A model generated the notes under the pieces. That model saw nothing but the letters and a program-made list of their open reading frames with translations. It was not told the origin of the DNA and ran no database searches. This document shows positions 1-5,963 of a DNA stretch of 8,523 bases, piece by piece. Position 1 is the first letter of the stretch, and every line of letters starts with the position of its first letter. Source of the stretch: JBHHXR01 sp046757205 (lineage in GTDB: Bacteria; Pseudomonadota; Alphaproteobacteria; Rhodobacterales; Rhodobacteraceae); contig JBHHXR010000154.1 of assembly GCA_046757205.1 (NCBI GenBank), positions 1-8,523 of the forward strand, given 5' to 3'. The position numbers and the translations under genes are program-made.

Positions 1-2
1 CG

Positions 3-67
3 CCGTGGTCAATATGCACCGCAAACCGACCGTTTCGTGGTCGATTTGCAAGGTATATCGACCACGG
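3..67. repeat. 65-bp imperfect palindrome built from two similar half-units
   Basis: The outer arms CCGTGGTC (3-10) and GACCACGG (60-67) are perfectly complementary. Pairing continues inward through ATAT/ATAT (12-15 with 55-58), GCAAA/TTTGC (21-25 with 45-49) and CGACC/GGTCG (27-31 with 39-43), interrupted by a few mismatches. Read as direct repeats, the same stretch is two roughly 28-bp units, each starting CGTGGTC and ending CGACC, offset by 32 bp. It lies 35 bp beyond the stop codon of the minus-strand 45-residue ORF. It could be a transcription terminator without a T-run, a dispersed palindromic element, or a double operator for a gene beyond the left edge. The sequence alone does not decide. 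Confidence 0.6.
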
Positions 68-101
68 AAGGGTGCCACGATGCCAGGCCCGTCTCCGCGG
101 C

Positions 102-239
102 CTACTCTTCAGCCCACTCCGGGTGACGGTGGCGGGCCTCCTTCTCGGTGATCCGGCCGTTCACCAGGAGAAACATCGCCGCGGCGAGGCCGATCGCCAA
201 CCCGCCGCCGAAGCCGTAAATCCACGAAGTTTCAATCAT
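102..239 (-). CDS. 45-residue membrane peptide resembling the first helix of YeeE/YedE transporters (possible truncated remnant)
   Basis: The ATG overlaps the stop of the preceding dioxygenase gene as ATGA, a layout typical of translational coupling. The product begins MIETSWIYGFGGGLAIGLAA, continues AMFLLVNGRI as one glycine-rich hydrophobic helix, and ends in a short charged tail (TEKEARHRHPEWAEE). The GGxxIGLAAAxxLLxNGRI pattern matches the N-terminal helix of YeeE/YedE (DUF395, thiosulfate/sulfur transporter) proteins, where AGISG would normally follow. Here the similarity stops and a TAG follows 15 codons later. I saw no continuation of the family in the other minus-strand frames down to position 1. 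YeeE-like genes commonly follow persulfide dioxygenase genes in BigR-type operons, which supports a decayed or truncated copy. A genuine small membrane protein is the alternative. The gene call is moderate and its function is unknown. Confidence 0.5.
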   Translation of the reverse strand: MIETSWIYGFGGGLAIGLAAAMFLLVNGRITEKEARHRHPEWAEE

Positions 240-1108
240 TTTCCAAGCGTGTCCACGGGCACTTTCAGATAGCTCGTTCCGTTGTCTTCCGGCTCGGGCA
301 TCCGGCCGGCGCGCATATTGACCTGCAACGACGGCACGATCAAGCGCGGCATGGCCAGCGTTTCGTCTCGCGCGTTACGCATGGCTACGAACGCCTCCTG
401 AGAGGCGCCGGCCCCGACATGCACGTTTTTCGCCTTCTGCTCGCCGACCGTCGATTCCCAGGCGTATTCCTGCCGTCCCGGCGCCTTGTAGTCATGGCCG
501 ACGAAGATCCGCGTCTCGTCCGGCAGGGCGAGGATCTTCTGGATCGAGCGGTACAGGTTTTCTGCCGAACCGCCGGGAAAATCCACCCGGGCGGTGCCGA
601 AATCCGGCATGAAAAGCGTGTCGCCGACAAAGGCCGCGTCACCGATGACAAAAGTCAGGCAGGCCGGCGTGTGGCCCGGCGTATGCAGGACCTGCCCTTT
701 CAGAGCGCCGACCTCGAACGTGTCGCCCTCGGCGAAGAGGCGGTCGAACTGCGAGCCGTCGCGCTGGAAACGCGTCCCCTCATTGAAGACCTTGCCGAAC
801 GTGTCCTGAACCACGGTGATCTTCTCGCCGATGCCGATCCTGCCGCCGACGCGTTCCTGGATGTAGGGCGCGGCCGACAGGTGATCGGCATGAACATGGG
901 TTTCCAGTATCCACAGCGGATCCAGCCCGTTGTCACGGACATAGGCGATGATGCGCTCGGCGGATTCCGTACCGGTCCGGCCGGACGCGTAGTCGAAATC
1001 GAGAACCGAATCCACTATCGCGCAGGCTTCGCCGGCGGGATCCGCGACGACATAGGAAACGGTGAACGTCGCCTCGTCGAAAAAGGCCGTGACTTCAGGG
1101 TTCATCAT
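236..1108 (-). CDS. ETHE1/Blh-like MBL-fold persulfide dioxygenase
   Basis: The product is about 290 residues, a typical length, and probably oxidises glutathione persulfide to sulfite in the cytoplasm during sulfide detoxification. The metallo-beta-lactamase ligands are visible: HVHADH (His71, His73, Asp75, His76), TPGH (His146), GDTLF (Asp163) and GHDY (His205). ETHE1-type enzymes bind a single iron through two histidines and an aspartate, corresponding here to His71 or His73, His146 and Asp163. FMPDFGTARVDFPGGSAENL is characteristic of the ETHE1/Blh group rather than glyoxalase II. I chose the ATG at 1108 because GGAG lies 5 nt upstream; a second ATG follows directly at 1105. The open frame extends to 1186, but that extension crosses the likely operator. 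Downstream it overlaps a small YeeE-like ORF. Glyoxalase II is the main alternative and is less likely given the YeeE neighbour. Confidence 0.9.
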   Translation of the reverse strand: MMNPEVTAFFDEATFTVSYVVADPAGEACAIVDSVLDFDYASGRTGTESAERIIAYVRDNGLDPLWILETHVHADHLSAAPYIQERVGGRIGIGEKITVVQDTFGKVFNEGTRFQRDGSQFDRLFAEGDTFEVGALKGQVLHTPGHTPACLTFVIGDAAFVGDTLFMPDFGTARVDFPGGSAENLYRSIQKILALPDETRIFVGHDYKAPGRQEYAWESTVGEQKAKNVHVGAGASQEAFVAMRNARDETLAMPRLIVPSLQVNMRAGRMPEPEDNGTSYLKVPVDTLGK

Positions 1109-1140
1109 GGTGCTCCATCGGGAATGCGGTTCGCGAACAG

Positions 1141-1174
1141 ATAGCATTGAATTGATATATTGCAATTCTGCTAT
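1141..1174. promoter_or_regulatory. Compound inverted repeat upstream of the persulfide dioxygenase gene (putative operator)
   Basis: Two nested perfect inverted repeats share one centre: ATAGCA (1141-1146) with TGCTAT (1169-1174), and GAATTG (1149-1154) with CAATTC (1163-1168), around an AT-rich 8-bp core. The left side has two unpaired extra bases. The site starts 33 bp before the dioxygenase ATG in otherwise GC-rich DNA. On the minus strand TTGCAA, a 16-bp gap and a TATCTG hexamer overlap it and could be -35 and -10 elements. A repressor bound here would block that promoter. BigR/SqrR-type ArsR repressors control persulfide dioxygenase genes in alphaproteobacteria from AT-rich inverted repeats, so such a regulator is the natural candidate. 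No regulator gene is in the window. Confidence 0.6.
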
Positions 1175-1231
1175 GTAAGATTTCACGAATCGCGCCGTCA
1201 GCGGGGCTGCTGCCGTAGCAGGCCGGCCTTC

Positions 1232-1813
1232 TCAGTAAGGGTTCCGCGGCCCGCGATTCTGGGAAAGAGACCGGCGCGAGCGCTCGGTCAACGCCTCGAT
1301 CGCGTCGGCGACATGGACTTCCTCGATATGGTCCGCGCCGGCCTTTTTCCGGATCAGGTGCGCCTCCAGCAGCACCTCGCCGTGGCTGACGCCGGCGGGC
1401 GGTTCGAAGCGGTAGGCGGCCAGTTCGATCAGCAGCCCCATGGGATCCTCGAAATAGATGCTGTCCATGAAGCCGCGGTCGCGCGGGCCGCTGTGCCTGA
1501 TGCCGCGCTCGTCGAGCCTCTCCACCGCCTGCGAGAACGTCGCCTTGCTGACGGCGAAGGCGACGTGGTGCACGCAGCCCGGCTCGGTCGGCGTGCGGTC
1601 AGGGGTGGATTGCCGATCCTCACTGGTGAAAACCGTGATCAGCCGCCCGTCGCCGGGGTCGAAATAGAGATGCCCTTCGCGCGGATTGTCCAGGTTCGGC
1701 TGATCGAACACCAACGGCATGCCCAGTACGCCTTCCCAGAAGTCGATTGAGGTCTGCCGGTCCGCCCCGACGAGCGTTATGTGATGCACGCCCTGGCTTT
1801 GAAGTTTCCGCAT
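1232..1813 (-). CDS. VOC superfamily (glyoxalase / extradiol dioxygenase fold) protein
   Basis: The 193-residue product has two beta-alpha-beta-beta-beta modules of the vicinal oxygen chelate fold. The first module starts GVHHITLVG and continues DFWEGVLGMPLVF (residues 8-36). The second starts CVHHVAFAV (80-88) and ends in YFEDPMGLLIEL (120-131). The expected metal ligands are His10 or His11, His82 or His83, and Glu130. The 'DxxxxxDFWEGVLGMPLV' region resembles ring-cleaving dioxygenase-like glyoxalase family members, but the substrate cannot be named. A tail of about 60 residues follows the second module, ending in basic low-complexity sequence. The ATG at 1813 has GGGGA 6-7 nt upstream. The gene follows the Anbu gene on the same strand after 94 nt, so it could be the last cistron of that operon or have its own control. 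The family is secure, the specific function open. Confidence 0.85.
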   Translation of the reverse strand: MRKLQSQGVHHITLVGADRQTSIDFWEGVLGMPLVFDQPNLDNPREGHLYFDPGDGRLITVFTSEDRQSTPDRTPTEPGCVHHVAFAVSKATFSQAVERLDERGIRHSGPRDRGFMDSIYFEDPMGLLIELAAYRFEPPAGVSHGEVLLEAHLIRKKAGADHIEEVHVADAIEALTERSRRSLSQNRGPRNPY

Positions 1814-1814
1814 G

Positions 1815-1866
1815 AAAATTCCCCGAATGCCCAGTTGCTGCCCCTCTTACGGGATTTTCGGGAAAA
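1815..1866 (-). promoter_or_regulatory. Imperfect stem-loop covering the VOC gene's ribosome-binding site (attenuator or weak terminator)
   Basis: On the minus strand the segment from 1864 to 1851 (TTCCCGAAAATCCC) can pair, with small bulges, with GGGCATTCGGGGAA at 1832-1819, enclosing a loop of about 18 nt. The 3' arm contains the GGGGA ribosome-binding site of the VOC gene and is followed directly by TTTTC and the ATG. As RNA it could end transcription of the upstream operon or hide the ribosome-binding site. The pairing was found by eye and no folding energy was computed. Confidence 0.3.
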
Positions 1867-1907
1867 ACGACAGGAACGGTTATGGACAGACTGTTTCGCG
1901 TGCGGCA

Positions 1908-2633
1908 TCAGATGCGGATCTTGCCGAAAGCTTCGCGCAGCGCGGCGCTCCACGCCCCCGACATCGCGGCGAAGGCATCGTCACCGGCTTCGATCCGCGT
2001 CACCTCGCCGAACCGGCACCTATCGGCACGGATGATCGCCAGATCGAGCGGCATGCCGACCGAAAGGTTGGAGCGCATGGTGGAATCCATCGACAAGAGA
2101 ACCGCCTTGCGCGCATCCTCCAGCGAAGTGTCCGGCGTCACCACGCGGTCGAGGATCGGCTTGCCGTACTTGTGCTCGCCGATCTGCAGGAACGGCGTGT
2201 CGTCCGTGGCCTCGATGAAATTTCCTTCCGGGTAGAGCAGGAACATCCGCATCGCACCGCCCCTGCGCTGCCCGGCGACGATGAAGGAGGCCGAGGCGCT
2301 CTGCTTCATCCGGTTCATCTTCTCCGCCACTTCGGCGGTCACGTCCGACAGCGCTTCCCCGATGATCTTGGCGATATCGAGCATGCTCGCCGCCTGCATG
2401 ATCGAGGGGCAATCGGCGGCCTCCGGCTCTTCCATGGCGTGATTGAGCCGCGCCAGCACCGTCTGCGTCACCGACAGGCTGCCGGCGGTCAGGATGGCGA
2501 TCGCGCGTTCCCCCGGTTCTTCGAACAAATACATCTTCCGATAGGTCGAGATATTGTCGAACCCGGCGTTGGTCCTGGTGTCGGCCAGAAGCACCATGCC
2601 CGCCTTCAGAAGCAGCCCCACGCAATACGTCAT
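1908..2633 (-). CDS. Anbu-type proteasome-like N-terminal-nucleophile peptidase
   Basis: The 241-residue product begins MTYCVGLLLK; removal of the initiator Met would expose Thr as the catalytic N-terminal nucleophile. The HslV/proteasome-beta signature follows: Asp18 in LLADTRTNAGFDNIS, Lys33 in YRKMY, and GSLS at 51-54. The Cys at position 4, the TNAGFDNIS stretch and the length (well above about 175 for HslV) point to Anbu, the 'ancestral beta subunit' family, rather than HslV. Anbu forms self-assembling rings or open spirals in the cytoplasm and its physiological substrate is unknown. No HslU-like ATPase is present here, as expected for Anbu. The gene lies 33 nt after the transglutaminase-like gene and has GAGGG before its ATG. 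Its company (transglutaminase, Alpha-E, ATP-grasp) is the standard Anbu neighbourhood. Confidence 0.93.
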   Translation of the reverse strand: MTYCVGLLLKAGMVLLADTRTNAGFDNISTYRKMYLFEEPGERAIAILTAGSLSVTQTVLARLNHAMEEPEAADCPSIMQAASMLDIAKIIGEALSDVTAEVAEKMNRMKQSASASFIVAGQRRGGAMRMFLLYPEGNFIEATDDTPFLQIGEHKYGKPILDRVVTPDTSLEDARKAVLLSMDSTMRSNLSVGMPLDLAIIRADRCRFGEVTRIEAGDDAFAAMSGAWSAALREAFGKIRI

Positions 2634-2666
2634 GTCCGCACCCTCGCCCGATACTCGCCGGCGTTT

Positions 2667-3485
2667 CTATTGCTGCGCGGCGGCAACTTCCACCGTCACG
2701 TGCAGCATTTCGGTGCCCTCGCCATGCGTGACGCCGCGGATAGGCGCCGCGTCGGAAGCGTCGAGCCCGGAGCCGAGCCGGATGTATCTTTCATCCGGGC
2801 AGCACCGGTTCGCCGGATCGAAACCGACCCAGCCGAGACCGCCGACATGAAGCTCCGCCCAGGCGTGCCCGGCCTCGTGCGGCGAGCCGTCCCCGCCGGC
2901 GTGCAGGTACCCGGTCACGTATCGCGCCGGTATCGCCCGGTGGCGTGCCACCGCGATCAGCGCGTGCGCATGATCCTGGCACACGCCCTCGCCGAGAGCC
3001 AGCGCCTCGGCCGCCGTCGTGTGCGCCTGCGTACTGCCCGGCCGATAGGCGATTGCATCCGCCACGGCGTTCGACAGCCGGTGCGCGCGGTCCAGCGCGT
3101 CGGCTCCCGCAGCGCCGCGCAGCGCCGTTTTGGCCAGCCCGGTCAGAGCGGCATCGGCGAGGGTCGCCGGCGTGTCGCGCAGATACGCCAGCGGGTTGAT
3201 CCTTTCGCGGTGCCCGGCCAGCACGCCGCTCATGTCGGTGGTCTCCACGATGCCTTTCACCCGTACTTCGACCCTTTCAACCGGTCCGGTCAGCGACACC
3301 GTCCGCAAAGTGTCGCCGGCACCGTCGCGAAACGGCGCGCCGAACCGGGCGCCTTCCACCGACACCCGCCATTTGACGATCCTCTGGCCGTCGAAGCGGT
3401 TGGGGTGCAACCGGTGGCTCTGAACGACATAGCGCACCGGGTAGCTGAAGGAATAGACCGAAGCGTGGTTGACCGAGAGCCGCAT
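2667..3485 (-). CDS. Transglutaminase-like cysteine protease of the Anbu/ATP-grasp cluster
   Basis: The 272-residue product has an N-terminal beta-rich domain (about 1-100, beginning MRLSVNHASVYSFSYPVRYV) typical of bacterial transglutaminase-like proteins, then a papain-fold core. The catalytic triad is visible: Cys169 in GEGVCQDHAH, His207 in AGHAWAEL and Asp223 in GFDPANR. There is no signal peptide, so it should act in the cytoplasm. Members of this family are probably peptidases or amidases rather than cross-linking enzymes. The ATG at 3485 overlaps the Alpha-E stop by one base (TGATG), with a G-rich ribosome-binding site just before it. The frame stays open upstream through the whole Alpha-E gene to 4301, but that extension encodes antisense-like, arginine-rich sequence and is not part of the protein. 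Confidence 0.92.
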   Translation of the reverse strand: MRLSVNHASVYSFSYPVRYVVQSHRLHPNRFDGQRIVKWRVSVEGARFGAPFRDGAGDTLRTVSLTGPVERVEVRVKGIVETTDMSGVLAGHRERINPLAYLRDTPATLADAALTGLAKTALRGAAGADALDRAHRLSNAVADAIAYRPGSTQAHTTAAEALALGEGVCQDHAHALIAVARHRAIPARYVTGYLHAGGDGSPHEAGHAWAELHVGGLGWVGFDPANRCCPDERYIRLGSGLDASDAAPIRGVTHGEGTEMLHVTVEVAAAQQ

Positions 3486-4435
3486 CACCGCCCCCCGAAC
3501 AGGTAGGAGTCCGCCACCGCGCCGGCCAGCGCCGCGTTCTCGCCGATGAACCGCCCGAGGAATTCGTGCAGCCCGTCGTCGAATATGTCGCCGATCTCTG
3601 CTTCGGCGAGGCGGGCGAAAAGGGCGCGCGCCGCCGATTGCGCCGCCGTCTTGGTACCGTAGGCGCGGCCCAGCCGTTCCAGGTGGTGAACGGCCTGTTC
3701 CGCGCAGTGCAGAAGCGAGCGTGGACAGGCCGTGTTGAGGATCAGGAAATGGGCGATCTTCGCCGGCGTGTAATCGCCCCCGTAAGACCAGTGGAACGCC
3801 CGCAGCCCCGACACCGAACGCAAGAGCGTCGTCCACTGGTAATTGTCCAGCGACCCGCCGACCCGGTGCGTCGTCGGCAGCAGCACGTGGTATTTCACGT
3901 CGAGCAGGCGCGCCGTGTTGTCGCCGCGTTCCAGGTAGTAGCCGAGACACATGAAATCGTAGCCGTCCTGCTGAAGCTGCGTGCTCTCTATGGCGCCGCG
4001 CACCTGAGCGGCGTTGCTGTTGGTCCAGTCGCACAGCATCGGCAATTCGGCGCGGCTGCGCGCCATCCGGTCGAGCCGCTTCAGGTCCTGAAACGCTCCG
4101 TTGAGCGCTTCCCAGACCTGGGAGGTGATCGCTGTTCGAACGATGCGTGCGTTGTCGCGCGCCCGTTCGACGCAGGACGCCACCGAGGACGGGTTTTCCC
4201 GGTCGAAGAACAGGAACGTCTCGACGTCCCGCTGCACCGGCTTGCCATACTTGCGACGGTAGGCGTCCGCCGTGCCGGACGCCGTCAGGATAGATTCCCA
4301 TTCGTTCCGGTGCCCCTCGCCGGTACTCGGCATCAGCGAGATGCGGTAGCCGACTTCGAGCAACCGCGCCATGGTATCGGCCCGCTCCATGCAGCGAGTC
4401 ATCCAGAACAGGTTCTCGGCGGTACGGCTCAGCAT
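3485..4435 (-). CDS. Alpha-E domain protein (COG2307), partner of the ATP-grasp amidoligase
   Basis: The 316-residue product is predicted to be all-helical and spans the full family length. The N-terminus MLSRTAENLFWMTRCMERAD is the family signature, and a second signature, GYYLERGDNTARLLDVKYH, lies in the middle (about 181-200). No catalytic motif or membrane segment is seen. Alpha-E proteins almost always accompany, or are fused to, circularly permuted ATP-grasp proteins and are thought to support amide-bond formation, though their biochemical role is not established. The gene starts 7 nt after the ATP-grasp stop and overlaps the transglutaminase gene by one base, so the three are almost certainly translated from one mRNA. 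Confidence 0.92.
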   Translation of the reverse strand: MLSRTAENLFWMTRCMERADTMARLLEVGYRISLMPSTGEGHRNEWESILTASGTADAYRRKYGKPVQRDVETFLFFDRENPSSVASCVERARDNARIVRTAITSQVWEALNGAFQDLKRLDRMARSRAELPMLCDWTNSNAAQVRGAIESTQLQQDGYDFMCLGYYLERGDNTARLLDVKYHVLLPTTHRVGGSLDNYQWTTLLRSVSGLRAFHWSYGGDYTPAKIAHFLILNTACPRSLLHCAEQAVHHLERLGRAYGTKTAAQSAARALFARLAEAEIGDIFDDGLHEFLGRFIGENAALAGAVADSYLFGGR

Positions 4436-4442
4436 GGCATTC

Positions 4443-5921
4443 TCAATCCGCCAGAACCCAGGTATCCTTGACCCCGCCGCCCTGCGACGAGTTCACCACC
4501 AGCGAGCCCTCGGTCAGCGCCACCCGGGTCAGCCCGCCGGGGCAGAGCTGCACACTCTCGCCGACCAGGCAATAGGGGCGCAGATCGACATGGCGCGGCG
4601 CCAGACCGCTGTCGGTAAAGGTCGGACAGGTCGAGAGCGAGAGCGTCGGCTGAGCGATGAAATCCCCCGGATCGGCCTTGATCCTCTGCGCGTAGGCGGC
4701 GATCTCGTCCTTCGTCGCGGCCGGGCCAACCAGCATGCCGTAGCCGCCCGAGCCGTGGACTTCCTTGACCACCAGTTCGCCCAGATGCGCCAGCACGTAT
4801 GCCAGGTCTTCCGGCTCGCCGCATTTCCACGTCGGCACGTTCTTCAGGATCGGCTCCTCGCCGAGATAGAAGCGCACCATTTCCGGTACGTAGGTGTAGA
4901 CCGCCTTGTCGTCGGCCACGCCCGCGCCCGGCGCCGAGCAGAGGGCAACGCCGCCCGAGCGATAGACATTCATCAACCCCGGCACGCCGAGCATGGAATC
5001 CGGCCGGAAGCACAGCGGATCGAGGAAGGCGTCGTCGATGCGGCGGTAGATCACGTCCACCTTCTGCGGCCCGCGGGTGGAGCGCATGTAGACGAAATCG
5101 CCGTCGACGAACAAATCCTGCCCCTCGACCAGTTCCACGCCCATCTGGTCGGCCAGGAAGGAATGCTCGTAATAGGCGCTGTTCATCGAGCCCGGCGTCA
5201 GAATGACGATCACCGGATCGTTCGCGGCACTGTCCGGCGCCACGCTTTCCAGCGTGCGGCGCAGAAGATCGGGATAGGTATCGACCGGCGCCACCCGGTT
5301 GGCGTGAAACAGATCGGGGAACATCCGCATCATGATCTCGCGGTTTTCCAGCATGTAGGAAACCCCCGAAGGCGTGCGGCAATTGTCCTCCAGCACGAAG
5401 AACTCGTCCGCCCCGGTGCGCACCAGATCGATGCCGACGATGTGGCTGAACACGCCGCGCGGCGGCGAGACGCCGACCACCGCCGGCACGTAAGCCTCGT
5501 TGCGGAACACCAGTTCGGCCGGCATACGGCCCGCGCGCACGATCTCGGCGCGGTCGTAGGCGTCGCGCAGGAAGGCGTTCAGCGCCTGCGCCCGCTGCTT
5601 GACGCCGCGCTCCAGCTTCCACCATTCCTGCGCCGAGAATACCCGCGGCACCATGTCGAACGGGATCAGCCGCTCCGGGTCGCCGCCCTCGCCGTAGACC
5701 GCGAAGGTGATGCCGATGCGCCGGAACAACGCCTCGGCCTGCTCGCGCTTGGCGGCCAGCGTGTCCGCCGGCGTGCCTGCGATCCAGTCGGCGACCCCCC
5801 GGTAGGGCGGCCTGACCTCGCCGCCCTGGTGCATTTCATCGAAAAAGCTGATCGCTCGCCCCTCGCCGCGGACCGGAATCCGTACGCGTCCAGACTTGCC
5901 ATCGCCGGTTGGCGAACGCAA
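4443..5921 (-). CDS. Circularly permuted ATP-grasp amidoligase-like protein (COG2308)
   Basis: In the longest reading the product is 492 residues. Family landmarks run in order: FFDEM (26-30) and RPPYRGVADW (37-46), IPFDMVPRV (86-94), VFRNEAYVPAVVG (138-150), GIDLVRTGADEFFVLEDNCRTPSG (163-186), ILTPGSMNSAYYEHSFLADQMG (240-261), VKEVHGSGGYGM (385-396, probable nucleotide-binding loop) and a C-terminal PGGLTRVAL/SSQGGGVKDTWV block (461-489). The family is predicted to couple ATP hydrolysis to formation of a peptide or amide bond; its substrate is unknown. The start is uncertain. A TTG at 5921 gives the longest protein but lacks a good ribosome-binding site. An ATG at 5834 would remove the conserved FFDE. 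An ATC at 5852 has GAGGGG 6 nt upstream and gives a family-like start. The gene follows the FMN protein gene by 42 nt and precedes Alpha-E by 7 nt. Confidence 0.92.
   Translation of the reverse strand: MRSPTGDGKSGRVRIPVRGEGRAISFFDEMHQGGEVRPPYRGVADWIAGTPADTLAAKREQAEALFRRIGITFAVYGEGGDPERLIPFDMVPRVFSAQEWWKLERGVKQRAQALNAFLRDAYDRAEIVRAGRMPAELVFRNEAYVPAVVGVSPPRGVFSHIVGIDLVRTGADEFFVLEDNCRTPSGVSYMLENREIMMRMFPDLFHANRVAPVDTYPDLLRRTLESVAPDSAANDPVIVILTPGSMNSAYYEHSFLADQMGVELVEGQDLFVDGDFVYMRSTRGPQKVDVIYRRIDDAFLDPLCFRPDSMLGVPGLMNVYRSGGVALCSAPGAGVADDKAVYTYVPEMVRFYLGEEPILKNVPTWKCGEPEDLAYVLAHLGELVVKEVHGSGGYGMLVGPAATKDEIAAYAQRIKADPGDFIAQPTLSLSTCPTFTDSGLAPRHVDLRPYCLVGESVQLCPGGLTRVALTEGSLVVNSSQGGGVKDTWVLAD
5853..5864 (-). 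promoter_or_regulatory. Strong ribosome-binding site pointing at a non-standard ATC start of the ATP-grasp gene
   Basis: On the minus strand GAGGGG (5864-5859) is followed by the 6-nt spacer CGAGCG and then ATC at 5852-5850, in frame with the ATP-grasp protein. Translation from there would give (M)SFFDEMHQGG, placing FDEM at the usual distance from the N-terminus. No ATG or GTG sits at this spacing. This is either a rare ATC start or a G-to-C change in an ancestral ATG. Confidence 0.4.
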
Positions 5922-5963
5922 CAGCCGGCTCGCTGAAGCGATCGGCGGTTTGCCTGCCGGTGG

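Noticed and set aside
1201..1218. CTGCT/AGCAG stem beyond the VOC stop codon as a terminator
   Set aside because: A five-base stem without a T-run on the minus strand is not distinguishable from background in GC-rich DNA.
1908..2633. HslV as identity of the proteasome-like gene
   Set aside because: It is too long for HslV, has no HslU gene beside it, and its TYC start, TNAGFDNIS motif and neighbourhood are those of Anbu.
1812..3506. 564-codon plus-strand open frame opposite the Anbu and transglutaminase genes
   Set aside because: The translation is Arg/His/Pro/Ala-rich without any family motif and lies antisense to two well-supported genes; high GC at third positions explains the missing stops.
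2667..4301. Possible 544-residue fusion ending in the transglutaminase
   Set aside because: The first 272 codons are an out-of-frame reading of the Alpha-E gene; the true transglutaminase start is the ATG at 3485 with a ribosome-binding site and a one-base overlap.
4371..5936. 521-codon plus-strand open frame opposite the ATP-grasp gene
   Set aside because: It shows the same antisense pattern, with no ribosome-binding site or recognisable domain.
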